A stretch of DNA of 64,000 nt from Aphrophora alni (Eukaryota > Arthropoda > Insecta > Hemiptera > Aphrophoridae): contig OY740768.1 of NCBI GenBank assembly GCA_963513935.1, forward strand, positions 39,922,368-39,986,367, written 5' to 3'. The notes under the pieces were generated by a model, which made no database searches, was not told the DNA's origin, and was given only the letters and a program-made list of their open reading frames with translations. The position numbers were made by a program, and so were the translations under genes. Shown in pieces: positions 44,331 to 56,596 of this stretch. The first letter of the stretch is position 1; every line of letters begins with the position of its first letter.

Positions 44331-46714
44331 TTTGAAGAACAGCTCCCTAGAGAGATTGTATACTGTCAATTAACTTGAAGTTTCACCTCTCAGACACGAC
44401 GCTTTATTTTTGTTGTCGGATAGAGGATTTTTTTATTTTTTTCCAAATTATAAAAATCTAGTTACTGTGCAAATAACTGTAAACAGAGCATTTATAAAAT
44501 AAAATAAAGTCGGGGTCAAACTTTTTTTAGTATTGAATTATGATCTTATTTTTCTTTATGTAATAAATTGAAAACAAATAAAATTCGCTCAATATCAAAT
44601 GTCAGCCTCTGACGTCAGTTGTTTATTTTACTTTGTGCTAGATTTTAATCACTAGATTCACTCGTTTTTAACTAAAGCTTATCTTAATTTGATGAATCGT
44701 TCTCACGTTGTAATAAAGTTAAGTCGAATTTTAAAGTTTGGCTTTATAGATTTTGAAAGTTTAAATAGATTATCAATCGCGTGATAAGAACAAACACCAT
44801 TAATATCGTTTCACAGTCAGATCTAGAGACTACAATAAAATAGTTTTTTTATTTGTTTAGATTGTAAATGAGCATGACAACCGTGCTAGAGAAAAACAAT
44901 GATATACAATCGTATAATCACATACTTATTACCTATGTTAAGACAAATTATTATCACCAGGAACTTGACGGAAATTAAATTTATATATTTATATTTTTAA
45001 ACCAAACAATTGTCATGTTTGATATTCTTAAGATTTTTGAGTTCATGTATATAATATTTTTAAAAAAACTTTTATTTAAAACTAAATTGATTTGCTAGGG
45101 TGTTTCTAGGAAAATAATCTTTTTGAAGTATACAGAGAGATTAACAATTTCAGAGTAATATTTTGGAAACTGATTCTAGGGGTAAAAAAAAAGAATCATG
45201 TAAACATATGTCTGAAATGCTGAGTTTTCGAGTTACACCTAACGCACCTAATTTAAACACTGTGACATAAAGCCATTCTATTACAGGTAATATCTTAGGA
45301 TCCCAATTAGGGAAAGGATTTAAAGAGGCCAGGGCGGGCAACCATGTCTAATCACATTTTATAAATTTGTGGAACAGCAAATTATGTATTCTTTTTTTTA
45401 TCCCATGAACTATAAATAATATCTTTATGTAAAATGTGGTAAAACATTTTCTAACTTACCACATTTTTGAAGCTAGAAATAAATAAAGTAAAACACTATT
45501 ATTGAATTGTTTGCATAAAAGATAAAAATACAGGACTTGGTAAGATTTCCCCATAAGGACTGTTATGTACATTTTGATTAATTAACAATAACTTAGAATC
45601 ATCAAATAAATCAAAAATTAATTTATTTTTTAAATCTAGTTTTTGATTTATATATTGTTGTGCCTAAAGTTATATAGCTCTGTAAAGTATTTGATCACTT
45701 TTGTAATGCAGACATTTTTCATAACCTGTAGGAATATATACTATTCTTTTGTTATTCCCAAAATTCTTATAACTGTAAAATAATTATAAACGATTAAGCT
45801 AGTGATTGAATGAGTGTTATAGATTTGTGTATGTTTTTTAACTTACCATTACATGATTGTTCTGTAAGAGCTAACGTCATTATTCTAACTGCAGTGGTTG
45901 ACTTAGGCCTACTTCTTCCACACTCTGTATTTCCTTCTTTCTAAAGGGAAGCGAAGCCAAAGAATCTTTAGAGCAAAGAGTTTCTCTCTAAGGACTAATA
46001 TACAACGACCTACGACACATCAGGTTAACTTTCATCATTTACGAATGTCCTTATGGGGCGAGTACCACATCCTAGTTTCATCCTGTATATCTTTCCCAGA
46101 TGAGATGTCTATTTTTTTTAAAATATCCTATTCAACTTCAATTATTCGAATAGGAATAGCTTATGTCCTCAATTTTCAACACATTCAGCTTTCTATTCAG
46201 CCAGCTGTATAAAAGTGATTAATAATGGGAAAAAGTCACGTTATTTTATTCAACTGGAGACCTTTGAGTACCAAATAATGATAGAATTTAAAAACCACGT
46301 TATTCTAATTCTGTCCGGAAAAAGAATAGCAGAAAGTTTCTACCTCAGTTACTTGAAGATAAATAATGTTACTGAAAGTAGTGAAATTAAGAACAGACCT
46401 TATCATTAAGAACATACCTTTTCTTCCAACTGTTTCATGATAAAGGCAATATATATCCTAACTAGCAGATAAGATATTAATATTAAATAATAGACAGATA
46501 AATCCTTTTTTATAATATATTTAGCTAATGGGAATAGTTAAGGAAAATGGAAAATGTCTTTGAAATATTTATCTTAATCTTAGTCCTACGAGTTACGGTA
46601 TGGCTTCAATTCAATCTTGGAGCTGATGTCATGGTCAATTATTCCCTAGCCGTATCATATAATCAGTTTCGGAAATATTGCACTGCAATTTTGAATCGCC
46701 CTGTATATATTTAG
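44331..46714. other. AT-rich non-coding DNA
   Basis: No gene recognised. A less AT-rich patch at 45290-45345 has short open frames on the minus strand, without a motif. The 64-codon frame at 46215-46409 (+) is unremarkable. Confidence 0.4.
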
Positions 46715-47130
46715 TCTTGGCCATCAATAAACAATGTTAGCTGTTAAACGTAATAATGCAAGGCAAGCTTTGTAAAGATGACGCTATCAAAGAAAGTAAT
46801 TAAATCCGTTTTAATTAAAAGTAACAATGTATTCGATGAAGTGTCTGTAACTTACACCAATCGAGAAAGAAGTGTAGAATAAAAAGTATCTAGTAAGAGT
46901 TTCAACTCGTTTACAGTTCGGGTCGCACCTTCTTCCGAAACAAGACTCCCTTAAAATAAACGACATTATTAAAACCAAAGTCTCATGCCTACATGCTCGC
47001 TTTTAATGACCAAATGACTTATAGATTAACGTCGCAGGATTTTATGAGATTTTCAGAGCAAAATGTGTCGTTAACGATTATTTGTTCTTTTTCCATTGTT
47101 TATGGAATCTATACTTGGCTATATCCAATC
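46715..47130 (+). repeat. Dispersed repeat family B, copy 3
   Basis: Aligns with 20130-20520 and 33480-33870: TAGCTGTTAAACGTAA, CAAGCTTTGTAA, AAAGTAATTAAATCCG, GATGAAGTGTCTGTAAC, ACACCAATCGAGAAAGAA, TCAACTCGTTTACAGTTCG and GATTTTATGAGATTTTC. It resembles copy 1 most. Confidence 0.87.
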
Positions 47131-47389
47131 ATGTCCGACAAGGTTCACTTGGCTTAAAAAGATAAGCTCTTAACTTAAACACTTGTATAGAAGCAAAACA
47201 CCTCGTTAAAGTCAATTTAAAGTTGTACAATTACCTTTGTGTTGAAAATGATAACAATACAATAGGTGCTTGACAAATAAATGACACATTTGTTTATATT
47301 CATTAATTTGGTTTTTTATTGTCTAAGAATGACCTTATTCCAATACTATAATTATTAACAACAGTTTTCCCTCCCCCTCTCCCTCTATT

Positions 47390-47870
47390 GTTTAAAAGAC
47401 GAAAAACTTCTCGGTCATCACTGCCTTATATAAAAAAAATAAAGTAAAGGACTTAAAATAGAGAACTCTGGTCCTCGAATAATCTAATAGTGTCAACTCT
47501 CAACTTTGTGTACATGTGAAAAGAAAGTCAGACACAACTGTTTACATTTACTAAAATTAATAGTTATTTTACCTTGTTTTTTTTTAAAGGCGGATAGCCT
47601 GTATTCTCTGTCATCATTACGTAATATAAATAGGAAGACATGAACTCCAAATAAACAGCTCTAGTCTTCGAATATTCAAGCGGCGTCAGGTTAGACAAGA
47701 AAAAGAGATAGGAAGGATAACGATTAGGCTCTCACTCAAGACTGAATGAGCAAAAGTGTTGATCCAACTAGAGTCCCTCAAAATCCTATTCTTGATCAAT
47801 TTAAGGCAACAATCACTTAACAAGTTTTATATTACTTCAATTTTACTGCGTTGACATATTTTGTAATTTA
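47390..47870 (+). repeat. Repeat family G, two adjacent partial copies
   Basis: First part (47390-47500): AAAAGACGAAAAACT, TCCTCGAATAATCTAATAGTGTC. Second part (47600-47870): TCTTCGAATATTCAAGCGGC, GTCAGGTTAGACAAGAAAAAGAG, CTCACTCAAGACTGAATGAGC. Both follow the family order seen at 31390-31650, so the family is present as a degenerate tandem pair. Confidence 0.55.
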
Positions 47871-47889
47871 GTATAAAGTGAGTCTAAAT

Positions 47890-48130
47890 CACTTTATGTT
47901 TGGTCACTCTAAATGATTGGTCTTACATCATGTTATTAAGACCAATAAACCAATAATTTACACTTTCATAAACTGATAAACCAATATTTCATCCGAGCTG
48001 TACTAACATAAAGTGTAAATAGTAGTATAACTCTTGGAACAATGATTTTGATTTGGAATTGTTGCTAAGTGCAAACAGTAAATAAACCTCATTTTTACCA
48101 GAACTTCCAGACTCTAAGTCAACTGCTCTT
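47890..48130 (+). repeat. Dispersed repeat family D, copy 3
   Basis: Matches 34240-34450: AAGACCAATAAACCA, TTTACACT, AAACTGATAAACCAA, GAGCTGTACTAACATAAAGTG and AAATAGTA, then a GAACAATGATTT/AACAACGATCT block and AACAGTAAATAAAC/AACAGTTTAAATAAAC. Confidence 0.8.
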
Positions 48131-48774
48131 TAATTATAACCCAATTTATGTTTGTGTTATGAATTCTAATTGAACTGTATTAATCACCTGTAATTCTGCA
48201 GTTTCAAATCAATAGAAATTGTCTTGAGTATGAGAATAATATATACAAATTGTGTAAAAAGCAATATTTAAATAATATAAAATAATAAAAACAAAGTGTC
48301 GTCATACACATTCACCTAATTTAAATGTACGATAAATAAATGCTTATCAAATATTATATACGAAGCTGAAAATTGATTTAACTTCAAAAAACATATCCAG
48401 TTTAAACAAGAGTAGTACCAGTTGTTGTGAATTTGATATTAATAATCCCAAAATTTCTTAAACATTCTTTAAAAATATCTTTAAATGTAATAACTATCCC
48501 TAAAAGTAAATTATTAACCATTATGTGTGTATATATATATAAACTCAATTAATTAAAACATATTTTCTTTCCAATAAACGTTATCGGGAAAATAAACTGT
48601 AGATGAAGATGGTTTCGAAAAATATATGAATTTTTTTGAAATTTTTAAACTGTAATTTCTCGTAAACCCTTTGAGATTTCAAATTGATTTTTTTAGCGTT
48701 TAATCTCGACTCATATATGGATCTTTTTATGTGCATATCATTGGTATTGTTAAATGTTTAAAAATTTCATAAAA
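48131..48774. other. AT-rich non-coding DNA
   Basis: Nothing recognised. Confidence 0.4.
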
Positions 48775-48925
48775 ATGAGAGAAAGGATTGATCCAAGAAG
48801 AATTTAACTGGTGCTCAAAATAGAGAAATAGAAAATTGTAAGTAATACTTCAAAGAGACTTTCAGTGAATTGTACTTTAAATAATTAAATAAGATATTTT
48901 TGTTTCTGTGAAAGAGGGGACTGAG
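48775..48925 (+). repeat. Dispersed repeat family E, copy 3
   Basis: GATTGATCCAAGAAGAATTTAA, GTGCTCAAAATAGA, GAAAATTGTAAGTAATACTT, CAAAGAGACTTTCAGTGAAT and TGTGAAAG follow the order of 34730-34905. Confidence 0.75.
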
Positions 48926-51312
48926 GCAATTTTAATTTTATATTACTTTGTTTGCAAAAAAGCATATGCAATATAAAAAGAAATAAATATGATATTGTCA
49001 CATGAAAATGGTGTTCTTTCTACAGTTTACTATATTATTAAATCTGTAATGAGTTTAGAGCTAAAATTTCAATTTTATATTTTAGGTTTAGAGGCGACAT
49101 CATTTAAATTAAATATTTTCTATTAAATATTAGAGCAGAATAGCTTGGAAATTATAAAAAGTACTAAAATAAAATAAATAATTAAAAAACAAAACTACGA
49201 ACAATGTCAATCATTGTCTTTCAAAATATTTTAATAAGTGTAAAATAATAACTTATTTATTATTAAACAAACACTTGAAATAAAATAAAGAAATCAACCG
49301 CCAACTCAAAACAGAAATCACTTCACTCGTATCTAGTTATTACTTTCGACCCCCACCCCCCTTTAATTCATTGTAAGGAGAAATTAACGATGGGTGATTA
49401 TTAACGATTTTTAATTAATACCTGTATTTAATGGCTCTTAAAAAAATTAATTTCATTCTAACCAAAAAATGGCAGTCAGATAAAATTTAAAACAAGTCAA
49501 TATTACATTTGATATGCTACCATTATGGATAGAAAACAGATATTTTTTTTTTGTTATTAATCTGGTTTTCTTCGCAAATTACATAAATTAACACTTTTCT
49601 CCTTCCAAATGAAAATTCTGAGTAACTCTTTCTTTTCTCGGAAAACAATTGACTAAATATGGATGTTAGATTTTCCAATTCATATTTAGTATTAATTTTC
49701 CAAACTCTTTAACGTTTAAAACAACAATTGTATATAACAATAGGTAAAACAACGTATAAAATCAATAAATAATTCCTCATTTTACATAATTTTTTTCAAT
49801 ACAACTTAATCAATTTTTTTTTAATGTATTGGTATGTAAACGTTTAGTAAAAGTTTGCCAATGATTAAGATTACTAGAAAAGCTATACACTAAAATATTT
49901 TGTATCTAAAACATCCATAAAATATTCAAAAGTCATTCAATTTTTAATGAATATAATATATATGCACTATAAGTAAGTTTATAGAATGATAATAATTAAC
50001 TTTTATTATATAAAGCAAATTATTTATAGACAACTAAATAACCGAATAATACATCTTTTCACCATACGTATATATAATACATCTAATATGTAGATAATAT
50101 ACTGTATGTGAATATCAGAGGTTCCCAATTTGCCCCTATATATAATGGTATCTAATAGAGAATATAAAAGAAAAACTAATTTAAATTCTTTTATTTCAAT
50201 CAAGCCCCCGTTAATCCTCGTAGTATGAAGTGAATTTATTATTATTGAAGATTATGGTCTAGAATATATCTTGTAATACCTCAATGGATAGTTCATTTAC
50301 ACATAAATGAGTACTGCAAGCACATGTATTTGGTTATATTCAAAAATGTAGTAGGTCTTATAAATATAAAATCGACTATCGGTTTTGGAGTAACCTAAAT
50401 TTTACATTATATTTCGCCATTTCTAACGAGACAAACTTTTTAAAAACAGTTTATAGGTTTTTTAATTCTTTAAATGTGTTTTTCAATCACATACTACACA
50501 ATATATATTCGTAAAATTTCATTTCCACCCCCTCTGGATTTCCAAAAAAAAAAAATCAATATAGACAAAGAATATGCAACTGTTGGATTCCAAATTTTGA
50601 ATATTAAAAGTTAACAAATCCTAGAGTGATAATGATTGATTTCAAATTAGTTCCCCATTTTCTAATCAAACCTATGACAAGTTTAAAACAATAGAAGTAC
50701 ATAGCAGTAGTTTTATTTCTTATTGGCTCTCATTTAAACAGGGGAAAAAATGGTAGGTTTATGAGTGTAATTATGTATTAAACAAAGATGATGATAACTC
50801 AAATATTCAAGTTTCACCGAAGTTCAATATTGATTGGTAGGACAGAAATGCGAGAATTGTCAAAAATAAGCTTCAAAGGTTATTCCTACAAAGGTTCCCT
50901 AATGTTTATTTCTCGGTCATTCAAAATCTAGATTGGGACAGGAATTAGGAGAATATTACTATTAAATAGCCTATTAAATTATTAACATTTTTTTCAATCT
51001 CTGTGAAAAGTATTTTAGGGTGAATTTGCGAATTTTATTGACAAGTGCATTGATGGAAGTTGCAATAGCAATAGAAAAATTCTGTAATTTAACAACGTTC
51101 TTCAAGGGTTTTAGTTCAGTAGACATAAGAGATGACATCCTTTCCTCCCCTTGAGAAAAAGTGATAGAAGGGTGGCACGAAAGACCAATGTATTTAGACA
51201 ATAAGTTTATGAAAAAGTTACTAATTTTAGACTAGGTTTCTTTGCTATTATTCCTTCCTTCGCATTGTCAACAGATGGTATGTTTTATTTTCTTTAAATT
51301 ACAAATAAATAA

Positions 51313-51316
<4 letters not shown>
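48926..51316. other. AT-rich non-coding DNA
   Basis: The first ~450 bases weakly continue the block shared with 34906-35330. The rest holds nothing I recognise; the 75-codon minus-strand frame at 50974-51201 has no motif. Confidence 0.4.
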
Positions 51317-51399
<83 letters not shown>

Positions 51400-51416
51400 C
51401 GCGCGTGTGTGTGTAC
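51317..51416. repeat. Compound (AT)n(GT)n(GC)n(GT)n microsatellite
   Basis: One hundred bases of strictly alternating purine and pyrimidine: AT to 51364, GT 51365-51390, GC 51391-51404, GT to 51414. The GT/GC core is a strong candidate for left-handed Z-DNA. Confidence 0.97.
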
Positions 51417-51679
51417 AAAACGAGCATTGCTCCGAAACATCTCTCTGTCTTTAAGTAAACTAGAATTAATTATTAGAATACATCATTGATATATTTTAAA
51501 AATAAATTAATAGGTTCTCGATAATTATGTTTAACTAATAATTCATAAATATGTACATACTGTCAATGAGTTAAAATAACAAAATAATGAATATGTTGTA
51601 TATTGGTGTATTTCATTATTTATACCGTGTATTTCCAAAGCAAATAAACATGGTATTTATTAATTTGTTTTAAACTTTA

Positions 51680-52155
51680 TCAAGGGACTTAATAACATTG
51701 TTAGCCTTTCCATTTTAGTGAATGATCCAGGGTTGAAAGTTTCATTGTTGTACGGGATCTTTAAAAGTGACTCAATCCACAATTCATGTAAGTAGTAATT
51801 TGCGGTAGCCTTATTACATCTAATTTAAGTCGTGCAAAATAGATTGAGCGATCGTGTCAGAATCTTTCGAGGCCACTCTCTAATTCAAATGGTCCCCGTA
51901 GAAAGGAAGTCATAGTTATGGTTGATTGAGCTTTAGGTAAAAACTAAATTATATTACAAAAGTGATTTTGTTTTTACCTATTTCCTATTTAACTCACCAT
52001 TTAAATGGGATGTGGTTACGGTGAGGCAATGGTAAGTCCAGAATTGAATAGTTAGAGGGGGTGTTGTAAATATAGTTTCCTTACTCTTTGTGTTCGTTAT
52101 GTAAACCAAATTCATTTTTGTTTTATCATGTGAAGGAAAACAAGATGGCTCAAAT
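51680..52155 (+). repeat. Dispersed repeat family C, copy 2
   Basis: Pairs with 41440-41940: GGGACTTAATA, GAATGATCCAGGGTTG, GTAGTAATTTGCGGTAGCC, ACATCTAATTTAAGTCGTG, AAAATAGATTGAGCGATCGT, GTCATAGTTATG, GTAAAAACTAAAT, CATTTAAATGGGATGTGGTTA and GGAAAACAAGATGG. Confidence 0.8.
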
Positions 52156-54119
52156 TTTGAACTTTACAATTGTTTGCTTACTTGTGTAATTGGTAAGTTA
52201 CGTTTAACTATCTCTATAGTTGGAACTACAAATACCAGTGTGTGTCCGTTTATCTTTATATATAATGCAATTTATTTTTAGAATTAGGCAAATTTATAAC
52301 AAAACACGTCTTATGTTAGATATTATGGTTTTTTTTTGTCGTTCAAATATACTATACATAACGATGATTTGTACCTTACAACTTTAATAAATTTAATTTC
52401 TGTTCATAAAATTATATTTTAAATTCAGATTTGTAACCATCTGTGTTTTCATTGGTATTAGAGAAATGTATTGTCTTTGACATAAATAAAAACTAAACTT
52501 TAACTGTATATACTCTGACCGTGTAAAGAATAATATCGGTATGTACTTTATTTTGTGAAGAGTAAACTATTTTGTTTTAATAATAATTTAGGTAAAATAT
52601 ATTAAAGTATAATTTTAAATAGACTTAATTCGTTTCAAAAGGTACCTTAATACAATTTCTATCCCTAAATTATGTTTAAAATGGACAAATATTTTGTGAC
52701 TAAACGGAATTCCACTATATGTACTTGTATTAATATCTTTCATGTTGCGAAAAATTCAATGTTATATTTTCGACAGTTTTTGAAGTTTTGATAAACTTGG
52801 AATATGTTTAGATCACTTTCGAAGTTGATATTTTCTCTGTCGATAAATGGGATTTGTGTGAATTACTTTCACAAAAGTGTGTGGACTGATTAACTCAAAA
52901 GTTTAATACACGGTCTCTCGTCACTAATCCATGAGATTTTTTAGGAGTAGCGGTGGAAAAAAAGAATTTTCAAAGAAATCGTCACCTATTTTTTTTCTAT
53001 AATATGGATATAACTTGCTGAAAATAACTGCACGCGTCACACAGTACGTTTAGATGTTTTTTTTGCAAAATAACTAAAAAGGGGGTACAAGATGGGACCT
53101 TCATAGATATTTGTAGTACATGATATGTATATTATGTGTGTCATAGGAGTTAATGCTGCACTGTGATCATTATTAAACGTTATCTATAATATTCATGATT
53201 CGCATTATAATCTTGTATTTTGTAATAATGTTATGTTTTACATTATTACGTATGCAAGGACCCTTTCTATTAATATAGTACATGGTTTTTGTGTTTGATA
53301 ACATTCTTGCTAATAATATTTTAATTATAACAGATATATTGTCCAATGTTCAATTACAAACGTATATTGTTGGTCCGTTTTCAAATCGTTTTAACCAAAT
53401 GATTTATGTCTTCTGTTCTATTCTTTAAAATATAACAGAGGAAGGTAAATTCTGTTGTTTTCTCTCTACTAGATCTACTAGATGTAGCCGAATTTTAAAG
53501 TACAAACAAATTAATAAAAGAACTCATACGGTAAATGAAGCAATTTTAACAAATAAAATATCCTATAAGTGATTTTTTGGAGGAGTGATAAATAGTAATG
53601 TCAATTTTAAAACCATAAATCACAACAATAAAGATAATTTTCTAAATAACCTAATATTTTTAAAAAAATAGTGTCAAGTATCAAAATGTTCGTGGAGAAT
53701 TGTTCCATTTATTTATAGTAGATGTTGATAAAAATTATTTTCGTTTTACGACCGAATCAAAAATTTTCGTGTATTGAAAAATTTGAGATAAAAGTAAAGA
53801 GATGAATAGCATATGCGAACCAATGTCAAGAAACTAGTTGGTCCTCGTAAAATATACAATATAATTAAAATAACACAAGTGTACATGCTTGTATTTTGAC
53901 CAAAGTAATGTATTCTTAGGTAATTTGAGGGATAAAATTATTATAAAATGTAAGGAACTATTCATGACATAACAAATGATTAAAACATATTATTTTTCAA
54001 ATTAAAAAATTTAAAAGAAAATAGTTTGTGTGAACTTATTGCAAATGCACATGTTTGAGTGAATACATAAGAGAGTGCGTACATACAAAATAAAATTATT
54101 TTTTCAGTCTCGGTCCCAA
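52156..54119. other. AT-rich non-coding DNA
   Basis: No gene recognised. A short part near 52320-52365 resembles the end of repeat family F. Confidence 0.4.
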
Positions 54120-54820
54120 GACATTCAAAATTGTTGTTTCTATAACTTTATTTAGAATATGATTGCAACGATCTCAGTACCTATCTGAAATGTCAGGCAG
54201 AATTATTTGTAATTTCTGCTTTATTTAGAAAATTGTTGAAACGCTCTCAGCACCTGTCTGAAATGTCAGACAGAAATGTTTGTAATTTCTGCTTTATTTA
54301 GAAGATGATTGCAACGCTCTCAACAAGTACCTGAAATGTCAGACAGAAATATTTGTAATTTCTTCTTTATTTAGAAGATGATTGCAACGCTCTCAACACT
54401 TGTTTGAAATGTCAAACATACTTTTTTGTAATTTCTGCTTTATTTATAAGATGATTGCAATGCTCTCAGCACCTGCCTGAAATGTCAGACAGAAAAAATT
54501 GTAATTTCTGCTTTATTTAGAAGATGATTGTAATGCTCTCAGCTTCTGTCAGAAATGTCAGACAGATGTAATTTCTGTGAGTCAGTCTGCAGCTCACAAA
54601 TAACCTGTGAGTGAAACTGTTGCTGCCCCTTGGGAGTTATAGTTTTATGATGCAAACTTTATGAATATGTCAAACGAAGAAAGAATCTTGGCTATAGTCG
54701 TCAAATCAGAGAGAAACGTAAATAATTAGTAAAAAGTGAGGAATGAAAATGACTGCTAAAAAACTCTGTAAACAAAACAAATCAGTTATCACACCTTTTA
54801 CGTTGCGGTCTTACTTTTGT
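54120..54820 (+). repeat. Dispersed repeat family A, copy 3 (5' part amplified)
   Basis: The 3' part (54560-54820) matches 42400-42660. The 5' part is expanded into the 73-bp tandem array described separately. Confidence 0.85.
54146..54583 (+). repeat. 73-bp minisatellite, about six units
   Basis: CTTTATTTA recurs at 54146, 54219, 54292, 54365, 54438 and 54511, exactly 73 bases apart each time, although the units differ by substitutions. Each unit carries TGATTGCAACGCTCTCA and a potential hairpin, best in unit 2: CTGTCTGA-AATG-TCAGACAG (54254-54273). The array then runs into single-copy family A sequence. Confidence 0.95.
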
Positions 54821-54924
54821 TAAGCAACTACTAAATTAATTATAATAATTATAATAATATATAGACGCATACATTTAGTAAAAAAGTAAATAATATTCAT
54901 TTATAATGACGTTTATGTTTTGTA

Positions 54925-54938
54925 TGGGTTAGCACTAT
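54925..54938. repeat. Target-site duplication of the LINE, left
   Basis: TGGGTTAGCACTAT, repeated exactly at 60442-60455. Confidence 0.95.
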
Positions 54939-55063
54939 TTTTTTTTTTATTTTATTTTTTTTTTTTTATTTATTTTTTTTTTTATTTAACTGGGCTGTGA
55001 TAACCTCCATCAGAGGCATCACCGGCGTCGACCTAATGGTCTTTTGCCGCCCCAATTTCCTTC
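54939..55063 (-). other. LINE 3' UTR and A-rich tail
   Basis: On the minus strand, about 75 bases of UTR run into an A-rich tail of about 50 bases interrupted by single Ts, ending exactly at the target duplication. It marks this as the 3' end and supports target-primed reverse transcription. Confidence 0.9.
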
Positions 55064-56596
55064 CTACACCCAATCAGTAATACCCGTCATCCTTATGAAG
55101 GAACAGATACTACCGATAGGGTTGTCTAGGATGGTTTCCATCTCTTTCCCCGGAGGGCCTAGAGAGTACAGCCTGGTTCGTCCTAGCGCCTCACACTCCA
55201 AAAGAATGTGTTCTGCAGACTCTTCAGCCAAACCACATTTCCTGCATGTATTAACTGCAGCAATTCCTATCCTGTGTAGGTGTTTTCTGAGGTGACAGTG
55301 GCTCGTTAAGAGACCAACCACCCACCTCAAGTTATCCCTTCTAAGAGAGATGAGTTGTTCCGCATGTTTCTTGCTTGGTCCAATTAACCTTTTAGCAAGT
55401 CTACTAGTGGTTGAATTCGTCCAGACCCTGTTCATCCCCTCCCGCATCCACGTATCAACCGCTGCCCTGGCATGTCCATAAGAGATTCCGAGCACCGGTT
55501 CCGGGCCAACGAAAGGGGATTCAGAGCCTGACCTGGCTAGTTCATCTGCTCTCTCATTACCATCAATACCTGAGTGGCCAGGAACCCAGCCAACAGTGAC
55601 CGTGTTCATCTGACCAAGCTTTATCAATGATGAGATGCAGTCCCATACCTGCTTCGACTTTACCTTTGTCGTGTTAAGTGCCTTAATGACAGCTTGACTA
55701 TCTGTGAAAATCAGAATGTTCTTACCCATGTATTTCATTCTTTGATTCTCCTTGATGCATTCAGAGATAGCACCTACTTCTGCTTGGAAAACAGTAGCAT
55801 GCTTACCTAGGCTCAGTACGATGGACCTCTCTGGGTTAAACCCATTAATGCCACCGCCTGTACCCATCTCTGTTTTCGAGCCATCTGTGAACCAGACTAT
55901 ATCTTGCTCGTTGTATAACTTCCTTCCAGACTCCCATTCTTCCCTAGAGAAGATCTTCGTCTTAAAAGGCTTGTCTAATGAAACCTTAGGTATCATGTGA
56001 TCAGAGGGCATGTCTAAAACTTCCCTGTTGACCACTTGATTTATCCTGCAATGCCCAATTGCAGGCCACCTCTTCCTCCAGCACCCCGTTTGCTGTAGTC
56101 TATATGCACTCATCCTGGCCTGTCCCTGAATATATACCCCTAGGGGAGGGAGATCCAGAAGTGCATTCAAGGTAACGGTTGGTGTAGACCCCATGGGCCC
56201 CGTGATAGCCAAACAGGCCACCCTTTGGAGACCATCCATTCTACTTCCAACCCCACCTTGTAGCGTCTTAGTCCACCAAACCACCGCAGCATAGGAGATT
56301 AGTGGTCTAATAATCATGGTGTAAATCCACATAACCACCTTGGGTTGCAGACCCCATTGTTTACCAACAGCCCTCTTACATGCAAACATAAGACACTTGG
56401 CTCTGGTTACTACCCGTTCTATCTGTGGGTTCCAGGTGAGCCTTTTATCTAACACAGTACCTAGGTACTTCACCTGGTTCTCCAACGCTACCTCCTGCCC
56501 AAAGAGCTTAGGTAGCGACCTCACACCCAGATTCCTTTTTCTTGTGAAGGGAATGAGAGTAGTTTTTACAGGATTCACAGATAACTGTTCCTCCTG
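55064..56596 (-). pseudogene. LINE ORF2, C-terminal part: RT thumb, RNase H, CCHC
   Basis: Follows a TAA (56597-56599) in the same frame as the RT. Residues below count from 56578. It begins with the end of the RT (LSVNPVKTTLIPFTRKR, VKYLGTVLDKRLTW). RNase H has WFTDGS (D232), FQAEVGA (E267), IFTDSQAV (D293) and GNERADELA (D345), so all four acids are present. A C-terminal zinc-type motif, CRKCGLAEESAEHILLEC, has CX2C...HX4C spacing. The stop at 55064 is the natural end, 75 bases before the tail. Confidence 0.93.

Noticed and set aside
54146..54583. CRISPR-like array
   Set aside because: Units are adjacent diverged 73-bp repeats with no unique spacers, in an arthropod-like genome.
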